A stretch of 23,054 nt of DNA from JAVJPJ01 sp040217295 (GTDB taxonomy: Bacteria; Pseudomonadota; Alphaproteobacteria; Rhodobacterales; Rhodobacteraceae), in the NCBI GenBank assembly GCA_964460185.1, contig CAYWTM010000044.1, positions 1 to 23,054 on the forward strand, given 5' to 3'. Shown piece by piece: positions 7,666 to 14,708 of the stretch (the stretch's first letter is position 1; the number at the start of each line of letters is the position of its first letter). The notes under the pieces were generated by a model, which had not been told where the DNA came from, did no database searches, and saw only the letters and a program-made list of their open reading frames with translations. The translations under genes and the position numbers were made by a program.

Positions 7666-8475
7666 TCAGTAGTCGAAGGCAGGCAATCCATCAGGGAATT
7701 CCGCAAGCACGATATCGTGCAATGCATCCCACACCCCCGGCGACGCCCCCATGGCAAGGCCAAGCCGCGCATCGGCCGGATAGGGATGGATCACACCGCC
7801 CGCCTCGCGGATCATCAGCAGGCCGGCAAGGCTGTCCCAGGGGTTCATCGCCGGCTCCACGTATCCGGCGAGGCGCCCCGCCGCCACGCAGGCCAGCATG
7901 TTGGCACCCGATCCGTTGCGGTAATACATCCCCCCCGCCTCCATCAGGCGCCGGATGATCGCAGCCATCGGACCAGGTTCGCACCGGTCCGACGCGCCAA
8001 CCGCGACCAGGCCCTGGTCGATCCGCTTTTCGGGATCGAGCCGCAAGGGCACCCCGTCCAGCGTGACGCCGTGGCCCGCACGCGCGGCGAAGTGTTCGCC
8101 GGTCACCGGCACGTCGATCACCCCCACAAGCGTCTGGTCGCCCTGGACAAGCGTGATGACAACGCACCAATGCGGCAGCCCCATCAAAAAGGGCACCGTG
8201 CCGTCGATCGGGTCGATGACCCACGTCATCCCCGATGCGCCAGCGGTCGCGCCGCCCTCTTCCCCGAGGATCGCGTCGTCCGGAAAGGCGGCCGCGATCT
8301 CGCCTCGGATCATGTCCTCCACCGCGCGGTCGGCAATCGACACAAGATCAAGCTCACCGTTCTTGGTCTCGATCTCGAGCGCGGCGCGGTTTCGGTAATA
8401 CTCGAGCGCGACCTGCCCGGCACGGTGGGCGAGGTCAGAGGCAAGGGCCGCGCGAGCGGCGACGGGATCGGTCAT
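7666..8475 (-). CDS. Inositol monophosphatase-family phosphatase
   Basis: This 269-residue protein is a Mg-dependent phosphomonoesterase of the IMPase/FIG superfamily. The metal-site motifs are complete: Glu72 in GEEGG (71-75), WVIDPIDGT (85-93) with Asp88 and Asp91, and NPWDSLAG near 211-218 with Asp214. Members hydrolyse inositol-1-phosphate, histidinol-phosphate, fructose-1,6-bisphosphate or related small phosphate esters; the motifs do not decide between these. The start at 8475 has GAAAGG upstream. It is the last gene of the minus-strand ABC operon, 41 bases after the ATPase stop, so the phosphatase probably acts on a phosphorylated compound imported by that transporter (inference). The protein has no signal peptide and should be cytoplasmic. 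Confidence 0.9.
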   Translation of the reverse strand: MTDPVAARAALASDLAHRAGQVALEYYRNRAALEIETKNGELDLVSIADRAVEDMIRGEIAAAFPDDAILGEEGGATAGASGMTWVIDPIDGTVPFLMGLPHWCVVITLVQGDQTLVGVIDVPVTGEHFAARAGHGVTLDGVPLRLDPEKRIDQGLVAVGASDRCEPGPMAAIIRRLMEAGGMYYRNGSGANMLACVAAGRLAGYVEPAMNPWDSLAGLLMIREAGGVIHPYPADARLGLAMGASPGVWDALHDIVLAEFPDGLPAFDY

Positions 8476-8516
8476 GAGGCAGGCCTTTCAGCGCAAATGG
8501 AATTGGTCCGCGTGCA

Positions 8517-9530
8517 TCAGCGCACGAGGATAAGGTCGGCCGGGTCAATCTGGAGGTCGACCCGGTCGCCGGCGGTCAGCCGGGGGTCGGAAATCGGACG
8601 CGAGACAAGAAATTCAAGATCTTCATCCTGCACCACATATTCCATGCGGCTTCCCAGGTAGGCGGCCTGCACGATCGTCGCGATCCCACCTGGCGCCAGC
8701 CTGATCCGCTCGGGCCGGATCGTCGCGGTGACCACGCCATCCTTGGCCTCGACCGGCATCGACAGGTGCGCAGCCCGGAACATGCCGCCCGCGACCTGCC
8801 CCTCGATCAGGTTGGCGTCGCCAATGAAATCCGCGACGAAGGCCGAGGCCGGGCGTTCGTACAACTCTGCCGGGGTGCCGATCTGGGCGATCTGGCCCAT
8901 CTTCATCACCACGATCCTGTCGGAGACGGCAAGCGCCTCTTCCTGGTCATGGGTGACGTAGACGGCGGTCAGCCCAAAGCGCTGCTGCAGGTCGCGGATC
9001 TCGGCCCGGACCTTGCGGCGCAGCTTGGCGTCGACGTTCGAAAGCGGCTCGTCGAACAACAGCACGTCGGGCTGCTGCACGATGGCGCGGGCGACGGCGA
9101 CGCGCTGCTGCTGCCCGCCCGAAAGCTCGGACGGAAGCCGGGCCTCCAGCCCGGCCAATCCCACCTGATCGAGGATCGCGCGCGCGCGGTCGCGCGCCTC
9201 GGCCTTCGCCACGCCGCGGATGGTCGGGCCATAGGCGACATTTTCCAGCACTGTCATATGCGGAAACAGGGCGTAGGACTGGAACACCATGCCGACGTTG
9301 CGTTCCGACGCGGGGTCACGGCTGACGTCGCGGCCTGCGATCTTCACCTGCCCCTCGGTCGGCAATTCCAGCCCCGCGATCAGCCGCAACGACGTGGTCT
9401 TGCCGCAGCCCGAAGGGCCCAGAAAGGTCACAAGCTCGCCCTTGGCGATGGAAAAGCTGATGCGGTCCACGGCGGTGGCGCTGCCGTAGCGCTTGACCAC
9501 GTCCAGAAATTCGATCGCCGTTTCGGTCAT
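8517..9530 (-). CDS. ABC transporter ATP-binding protein (FbpC/PotA/AfuC type, with TOBE-like C-terminus)
   Basis: This 337-residue cytoplasmic ATPase energises the importer encoded just upstream. It shows Walker A GPSGCGKTT (38-46), Q-loop Gln84 in MVFQSYALFPHMTV, signature LSGGQQQRVAVARA (136-149), Walker B VLLFDEP (156-162) with the D-loop LSNVDAKLR, and the H-loop His194 in YVTHDQEEAL. After about residue 240 comes a regulatory TOBE-like region (VTATIRPERIRLAP...GSRMEYVV). This architecture is shared by iron(III), spermidine/putrescine, sulfate and sugar-phosphate importers, so the subunit itself does not fix the substrate. It begins ten bases after the permease stop, with GGGACAGGG as a plausible ribosome site. 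Confidence 0.95.
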   Translation of the reverse strand: MTETAIEFLDVVKRYGSATAVDRISFSIAKGELVTFLGPSGCGKTTSLRLIAGLELPTEGQVKIAGRDVSRDPASERNVGMVFQSYALFPHMTVLENVAYGPTIRGVAKAEARDRARAILDQVGLAGLEARLPSELSGGQQQRVAVARAIVQQPDVLLFDEPLSNVDAKLRRKVRAEIRDLQQRFGLTAVYVTHDQEEALAVSDRIVVMKMGQIAQIGTPAELYERPASAFVADFIGDANLIEGQVAGGMFRAAHLSMPVEAKDGVVTATIRPERIRLAPGGIATIVQAAYLGSRMEYVVQDEDLEFLVSRPISDPRLTAGDRVDLQIDPADLILVR

Positions 9531-9540
9531 GCCCTGTCCC

Positions 9541-11727
9541 TCATTCCGCTGGCTCGGTCGCTGCGCGACCCTGCAATTCCTGTCTGCGCCCCAGCTTGCG
9601 CGTGCCGACGATGAACTGGATCACCGCAACACACAGGATCATCACGATCATCAGCACCGCCGAATAGGCAATGGCGAGCGCGTATTCCCCCGCCTCGACC
9701 CGGCCCATGATGTAGGCCGTGGCCATGTTGTGCCGTGCCGACACCAGGAAGATCACCGCAGATACGGCCGTCATCGCCGTCACAAAGGAATAGACCAATG
9801 CCGTGAAGACCGCGGGGCGGATCAGCGGCAGGACCACGCGGCGAAGCGTCGTGGCGCCGCCAGCGCCCATCGTTTGCGACGCTTCTTCCATGGATTTGTC
9901 GATCTGGGCCAGTGCGGCCAGCCCCGCCCGCATGCCCACCGGCATGTTCCGGAATATGAAGCAGATGATCAGGATCGCCGCCGTCCCGGTGATATCCACG
10001 GGCGGTATGTTGAAGGCTGCGACGTAGGACACGCCCACCACGGTGCCCGGAATGGCAAAGGACAGCATCGTGCCGAACTCGAACGCGCGCCGGCCTGCGA
10101 AATCCTGCCGCGCGACCAGCCACGCGGTCAGGATGCCGACCAGCGTGGTGAGGGGGGCTGCGATGCCCGCCACCCAAAGCGTCGTCAGCATGGAATCCCA
10201 TGCCGATCCATACAGCTCCAGCCCGGTTTCCGCGATCTCGAAGCGGAACGCGGTGACCAGGTGGCCGAGCGTCGGCGTCAGATCCCACCGGCCGATATCG
10301 GTGACAAATCCGCCGGCCGCGATGATGATGTAGACCGCCAGCGTGAACACGACCCAGGGCAGGACCACCGCCAGCACCGCGATCTTCAGGATCGGCGGCA
10401 AGGGCGCGGCAAGGCCGGCATCGGATTTGCCCGTGACGGTCACGTAGCTTTTCTTGCCCATCCAGCGCATCTGCAGCCAGAAGGCGATCAGCGTCAGCGC
10501 CAGCAGGATCATGGCCAGCGTCGCGGCGTTGCCCAGATCGTAGCGCGCGCCGACGACCGCGAAGAAGATCTTGACCGACAGCACCTCGTAGCCGCCGCCC
10601 AGCACGATCGGATTGCCGAAATCCGCAAGGCTTTCGATGAAGGCCAAGAGGAAGGCCGCGGCCAGGCCGGGGCGCAGCAGAGGCCATGTCACCGTGCGGA
10701 AGGTGGTCGTGGCCTTGGCACCCAGTGTGCGGGCGGCCTCTTCCAGCGTGGGGTTGATGGCTTCGAGCGTCGACAGCAGGACAAGGAAGGTGACCGGCGC
10801 AAAGGCCAGCACCTGGGCAATCAAGATGCCCGGAAGGCCATAGACCCAGCGCGATGGCCGCACCCCCATCAGGTCTGCACCCCAGCCGGTGACAAGACCC
10901 GTACGCCCGAACAGCAAGATGATCGCCACCCCGACGACGAAGGGGGGCGTGATAATGGGCAGGATCGAAATGGCCCGCAAAGCGCGCTTGGCGCGGAAAT
11001 CCGTGCGGTTGACCAGCAGGGCCAGGGCCAGGCCCAGCGCCGTGGCCAGCGAGGCCGAAAGCACCCCCAGGACGACCGTGTTCACCACGACCCCGCAGCG
11101 CCCCGCGCCCACAAAGCACCGCATCCCCCACAGATCAGGCGCGCTCAGCCGTGACCAGAAGGTCGCCAGCGCAAGATTGCCGTCGGGGTCGATGAAGGCT
11201 GCAACGCCCAGTTTGAGAATGGGAAAGAAAACAAAGACCGTCAGCAGCGCAACGATCGCGGTGATGCAGAAGGCCGCAAAGCGTTCACCCCGGCAAAATC
11301 CCCGCGCCGCCACCAGGTCGGACAAAAGGCCAACAAGCGCGATCCCGGCAAGGAACCCGCCCCAGCCAAGGCCCGCCTGCCCGTCGCCCGCAAGGGCAAA
11401 GGCCGCGCCCACCCATTCGGCCGACGGCCCCCTGAGGCCCACGGCAAAGCCCTGCCAGATGAACACGACCAGCGCCCCGAGCGTCAATCCTAGTGCCAGC
11501 ATTGATTGCTGCCAGCGCCGCGTGAGCGACACCATGCCCAGCGCCGCGACGGCCGCGATCAAGGGCCAGAACCAGCCGCGCCCCGACAGCGCCTCGGCCA
11601 GGGCCGAGGACGCAGGCCCCGACACGAGCGGAACCCCCTTGTACCAGGGGAACGCCGCCAGCGAGAGCGCAAGAAGACCGAGCCAGGCAACCCCGGCCCG
11701 GTCTGATGTCAGGGAAAATCGTGCCAC
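9541..11727 (-). CDS. ABC transporter permease, two fused BPD_transp_1 domains (FbpB/AfuB type)
   Basis: This 728-residue integral membrane protein carries two permease domains in tandem, so one chain forms the whole channel. Coupling (EAA) loops are visible in each half: EEAARTLGAKATTTFRTVTWPLLRPG and EEASQTMGAGGATTLRRVVLPLIRPA. The roughly 180 N-terminal residues add several extra hydrophobic segments (for example WLGLLALSLAAFP, FWPLIAAVAALGMVSL, LALGLTLGALVVFIW), making it longer than the usual ~500-residue FbpB and more like AfuB-type fused permeases. The start is a GTG at 11727, three bases after the binding-protein stop and in the same frame; no good Shine-Dalgarno site is present, suggesting termination-reinitiation coupling. 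Annotation as an iron transporter would be by family resemblance only. Confidence 0.92.
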   Translation of the reverse strand: MARFSLTSDRAGVAWLGLLALSLAAFPWYKGVPLVSGPASSALAEALSGRGWFWPLIAAVAALGMVSLTRRWQQSMLALGLTLGALVVFIWQGFAVGLRGPSAEWVGAAFALAGDGQAGLGWGGFLAGIALVGLLSDLVAARGFCRGERFAAFCITAIVALLTVFVFFPILKLGVAAFIDPDGNLALATFWSRLSAPDLWGMRCFVGAGRCGVVVNTVVLGVLSASLATALGLALALLVNRTDFRAKRALRAISILPIITPPFVVGVAIILLFGRTGLVTGWGADLMGVRPSRWVYGLPGILIAQVLAFAPVTFLVLLSTLEAINPTLEEAARTLGAKATTTFRTVTWPLLRPGLAAAFLLAFIESLADFGNPIVLGGGYEVLSVKIFFAVVGARYDLGNAATLAMILLALTLIAFWLQMRWMGKKSYVTVTGKSDAGLAAPLPPILKIAVLAVVLPWVVFTLAVYIIIAAGGFVTDIGRWDLTPTLGHLVTAFRFEIAETGLELYGSAWDSMLTTLWVAGIAAPLTTLVGILTAWLVARQDFAGRRAFEFGTMLSFAIPGTVVGVSYVAAFNIPPVDITGTAAILIICFIFRNMPVGMRAGLAALAQIDKSMEEASQTMGAGGATTLRRVVLPLIRPAVFTALVYSFVTAMTAVSAVIFLVSARHNMATAYIMGRVEAGEYALAIAYSAVLMIVMILCVAVIQFIVGTRKLGRRQELQGRAATEPAE

Positions 11728-11730
11728 GGG

Positions 11731-12753
11731 TTACTGCGGCAGCGATCCGATGTCGGCATCCCACCGCTGCAACAGCCGCGAGCGTTCCTCGCTGGAACCG
11801 TAGAGCGCGAAGTTGTAGTCGATCAGCGTGATATCCTCCAGCCGCGGAGCAGCTTCGGGCGTGGCCGAGTTCACGTTGGACGGGATCTGGAAGCTGTTGT
11901 TGGCAGCTCCGATTTCCTGCGCTTCCGGGGTCAGCGCCCAGTCATAGAAGGTCTGCGCGGCATCGGGGTTCGGCCCGCCCTCGATGATCGACATCGAACC
12001 GACCTCGTAGCCGGTGCCTTCGCAGGGGGCCACCGCCACGATCGGGGCGCCCTGCACGGTCTGGGCAACGGCGTCGTGCATGAAGACGATACCGATCGCG
12101 GTCTCGCCGGTTGCTGCGGCCCGAATCGGGGCCGACCCGGATTGGGTATACTGGCTGATGTTGTTGTGAAGCTCGGCCAGGTATGCGAACGCCTCGTCCT
12201 CACCCATCAACTGAACCATCGTGGCCAGCATGGTGTAGGACGTGCCAGACGAGTTCGGGTTTGCCACCTGCACGTCATCCGCGAACCGCGAATCCAGCAG
12301 GTCGGCCCAGCACGCGGGCGGGTTTTCGGTGACAAGCTCGGAATTGTAGCCGAACCCGAGACCGCCGGCATAGATGCCGACCGTGCGGTAACCCGATGTT
12401 TCTGCCTGCCGGACCGACCAGTCCTGCATCTGTTCGAGCATGGGCGAGCGATATTCCGCGGTCAGCCCCTCTTGCGCGGCTTGCAGATGCGGATCGCCGG
12501 TGCCACCCCACCAGACGTCGCCACGCGGCTGTTCCGCCTCGGCCGCGATCTGGGCATAGGTCTCGCCCGAAGACCGGCGGGTCATCAGCACGTTGATGCC
12601 GGTCTCGCGCTGGAATGCCTCGGACATGGCACGGCACCATTCCTCCTGCACCGAGCAATAAAGGACAAGTTCATCGGCCTGCGCCGTGGCCGGAATGGCC
12701 ACCGTCAGTCCTGCCGCCGCAAGAACCGCGGCGGAGACGTGTTTGATCGTCAT
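11731..12753 (-). CDS. ABC transporter periplasmic binding protein, AfuA/FbpA-like (probable phosphate-ester binder)
   Basis: This 340-residue secreted binding protein has a signal peptide (residues 1-26, cut after AQA, mature start DELVLYCS). The fold pattern is that of iron(III)-type binding proteins: MTRRSSGETYAQI (57-69), GDVWWGGTGDPH, GLGFGYNSELV, VANPNSSGTSYTML (163-176), FYDWALTPEAQE. The vicinal Tyr pair that binds ferric iron in FbpA is not seen in the expected region; instead IVFMHDAVAQ gives His226-Asp227, with Glu250 in GYE 24 residues later. From memory, sugar-phosphate-binding AfuA uses His205, Asp206 and Glu229, which has identical spacing. The ATG at 12753 has AGGGAGGA upstream. 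It is the first gene of the operon, and the phosphatase at its end fits a phosphorylated ligand. The ligand remains inference. Confidence 0.9.
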   Translation of the reverse strand: MTIKHVSAAVLAAAGLTVAIPATAQADELVLYCSVQEEWCRAMSEAFQRETGINVLMTRRSSGETYAQIAAEAEQPRGDVWWGGTGDPHLQAAQEGLTAEYRSPMLEQMQDWSVRQAETSGYRTVGIYAGGLGFGYNSELVTENPPACWADLLDSRFADDVQVANPNSSGTSYTMLATMVQLMGEDEAFAYLAELHNNISQYTQSGSAPIRAAATGETAIGIVFMHDAVAQTVQGAPIVAVAPCEGTGYEVGSMSIIEGGPNPDAAQTFYDWALTPEAQEIGAANNSFQIPSNVNSATPEAAPRLEDITLIDYNFALYGSSEERSRLLQRWDADIGSLPQ

Positions 12754-12767
12754 GAGTTCCTCCCTGG

Positions 12768-12796
12768 AACTGTTTGTAACAGTTTTGTGACAGTCA
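12768..12796. promoter_or_regulatory. Operator-like inverted and direct repeats in front of the AfuA-like operon
   Basis: AACTGTT (12768-12774) and AACAGTT (12778-12784) form a perfect 7-base dyad around TGT. TGTAACAGTTT (12775-12785) is followed directly by TGTGACAGTCA (12786-12796), an 11-base direct repeat that puts matching half-sites one helical turn apart. It lies 15-43 bases before the binding-protein start and over the expected transcription start. This is typical of a repressor or co-activator site, but the regulator is not identifiable from the sequence. Confidence 0.5.
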
Positions 12797-12824
12797 TTAG
12801 GCTCAGAAATCCCCGATGAGGCAA
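12796..12824 (-). promoter_or_regulatory. Candidate promoter of the AfuA-like operon
   Basis: On the minus strand, TTGCCT (12824-12819) and CCTAAT (12801-12796) are separated by 17 bases and are moderate matches to -35 and -10 consensus. Transcription would start near 12789, inside the operator-like repeats, leaving a leader of about 36 bases that contains the strong AGGGAGGA ribosome site. Motif match only. Confidence 0.33.
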
Positions 12825-12945
12825 GAGTTTTGTCCACCACACCCAAAAGACCCTGCAGCCTGCCCAAGATTTCCCCGATGTTGGGCCGTGGTGGGCGCCT
12901 CCCGCGCCCCTTCCCTTTTGCCGCTCCGTCAGCCAACACTCCGTC

Positions 12946-13611
12946 ATGACGTCCGTCACCAACTATCTGCGCCGGATCGCGGCCCGCCTGACCGGCCACG
13001 CGCTTGCCTTTGTCGCGCGGTTCATCACCGCCGTGAGGGCTGACTGGCGGGGGATCGAACCCATTGCGCGACAGCGGGTGTATTTCGCCAACCATGTCAG
13101 CAACGCCGATATGCCGATGATCTGGACCGTCCTGCCCGGCCATATGCGCCGCCAGACCCGGCCCGTCGCCGCCGCCGACTACTGGCTCAAGACGCCGTTG
13201 CGCGCCTTTGTCGGACCCGAGGTCTTCAACTGCGTCCTGATCGACCGACGCCCCGAGGCCCGGCAGGAGGACCCGATGGAAAAGATCTTGCAGGCGCTGG
13301 ATGAGGGATCGTCGCTGATCATCTTTCCCGAGGGCAATCGCAACATGACCGATGATCCGCTGCTGCCGTTCCGGGCGGGGCTCTACAACATGGGGCGGGC
13401 CCGGCCAGAGGTCGATCTGGTGCCCACCTGGATCGCGAACCTGAACGAGATCATGCCCAAGGGCGAGGTCATCCCCCTGCCCCTGATCTGCACCGTGACC
13501 TTTGGCGCCCCCATCCACGTGGCGCCGGACGAGGACAAGGACAGTTTCCTGAAACGCGCGGCCGACGCCCTGCTGGCGCTGGCCCCGCCGCCGCCGGGCG
13601 GCGCGTCATGA
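12946..13611 (+). CDS. 1-acyl-sn-glycerol-3-phosphate acyltransferase-like protein (PlsC family)
   Basis: This 221-residue protein belongs to the PlsC/LPLAT acyltransferases. The catalytic HX4D motif is His50 to Asp55 in ANHVSNAD, and the acceptor-binding motif is FPEGNR (127-132), a variant of the usual FPEGTR. A third block, PLICTVTFGAPIHV, corresponds to the family's C-terminal motif. The N-terminal YLRRIAARLTGHALAFVARFITAV helix is likely membrane-associated. No good Shine-Dalgarno sequence precedes the ATG at 12946. The next gene overlaps by four bases (ATGA) and encodes a CdsA-like enzyme, so the pair probably makes phosphatidate and then CDP-diacylglycerol or a related activated lipid. 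The gene is not obviously the housekeeping plsC; acyl acceptor is unknown. Confidence 0.85.
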   Translation: MTSVTNYLRRIAARLTGHALAFVARFITAVRADWRGIEPIARQRVYFANHVSNADMPMIWTVLPGHMRRQTRPVAAADYWLKTPLRAFVGPEVFNCVLIDRRPEARQEDPMEKILQALDEGSSLIIFPEGNRNMTDDPLLPFRAGLYNMGRARPEVDLVPTWIANLNEIMPKGEVIPLPLICTVTFGAPIHVAPDEDKDSFLKRAADALLALAPPPPGGAS

Positions 13612-14549
13612 CCCCCACGACCCTCGATATCCTGTTCCTTGCGTTTGGCGTTCTGGGCCTGCTGACCGCCCTGACCGTTCTGGGGGAAATCCTGCGGGGC
13701 CGTCTGCCCCATGGCCAGACCAACCCGGTCGTCGAAACCTTCGTGACGCGGGTGCATTCGTGGTGGGCGATGGTGATCTTGCTGTCGCTTGCCGTGCTGG
13801 GCGGGCAGACCTGGGTGATCTTGCTGTTTGCCTTTGCGTCGTTCGCGGCGCTGCGCGAGTTCCTGACCTTCACGACCAAGTCAAAGGCCGACCACCTGTC
13901 GCTTGTTCTAGGGTTTTTCGTGATCTTGCCGTTGCAATATCTGTTCGTGGGCCTGGGGTGGTCGGGGCTCTTTACCGTCTTCATCCCGGTCTACGCCTTC
14001 TTGCTGCTGCCCATTGTCAGCGCCTTGAGGGGGGATGCGAAACGGTTCCTGATCCGGGTGGCGGAAACCCAGTGGGGGCTGATGATCTGTGTATTCTGCA
14101 TGAGCCATGTGCCCGCGCTGATCACATTCGAGATGCCCGACGGCAGCGACCGGTCCATACTTCTGATCGTGTTCTTCGCGATGGTCGTGCAACTTGGGGA
14201 TTTGTTCGAATATTTCGGAGGCCGCCAGTTCGGCCGCCGCCGCGTGGCGCCGGGCCTGTCGCCAAAGACACTCGAGGGTATGGTGGCAGGCGTCATCGCC
14301 GCCGCGCTGATCGGTGCGGCACTTAGCTGGATCACACCGTTCGGTCTTTTGGGGGCGGCAGGGATGGCGGCGCTTGCCTCCCTTACGGGCATGTTCGGCA
14401 GCCTTGTTTTCGCAGCGATAAAACGCGACCGGGGGGTCAAGGACTGGTCTCATCTGATCCCCGGCCAGGGGGGCTTGCTGGATCAGCTGGACAGCGTGAT
14501 CTTTGCGGCGCCGGTCTTTTACCACGTGACCAATCTGATCTGGGGCTAA
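13608..14549 (+). CDS. Phosphatidate cytidylyltransferase-like membrane protein (CdsA/YnbB type)
   Basis: This 313-residue multi-pass membrane protein matches the CDP-diacylglycerol synthase family, which joins CTP and phosphatidate. Hydrophobic segments cluster at about residues 5-25, 47-77, 97-132, 150-170 and 220-250. The C-terminal signature is recognisable at residues 265-296: SLVFAAIKRDRGVKDWSHLIPGQGGLLDQLDS, written here as key pieces KRxxxxKD (272-279), GG (288-289) and Asp292/Asp295. In the E. coli enzyme, as I recall it, this block reads PGHGGILDRIDS, so His is Gln287 and Arg is Gln293 here. The N-terminal half is unlike housekeeping CdsA and more like YnbB-type accessory proteins. 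It overlaps the acyltransferase stop by four bases, implying translational coupling. Confidence 0.83.
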   Translation: MTPTTLDILFLAFGVLGLLTALTVLGEILRGRLPHGQTNPVVETFVTRVHSWWAMVILLSLAVLGGQTWVILLFAFASFAALREFLTFTTKSKADHLSLVLGFFVILPLQYLFVGLGWSGLFTVFIPVYAFLLLPIVSALRGDAKRFLIRVAETQWGLMICVFCMSHVPALITFEMPDGSDRSILLIVFFAMVVQLGDLFEYFGGRQFGRRRVAPGLSPKTLEGMVAGVIAAALIGAALSWITPFGLLGAAGMAALASLTGMFGSLVFAAIKRDRGVKDWSHLIPGQGGLLDQLDSVIFAAPVFYHVTNLIWG

Positions 14550-14708
14550 GCGCGGCATTCACGTCGTTCGAAGGCCCGGACTTGCGCCACCTCACGCAGC
14601 CGTGAACCCTTTGCCATTTGCATCCCGTGCCATCCTGCGTCAGGCTGTCGCGGGCGATGCGGGAAACGCGCGCGCACCACCGGACCCGGGACACCTGAAA
14701 GGAAACAC

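Noticed and set aside
9493..11154. 553-codon plus-strand open frame opposite the fused permease
   Set aside because: The translation is rich in Arg, His, Gln and Asp without structure, while the opposite strand encodes a clear two-domain permease.
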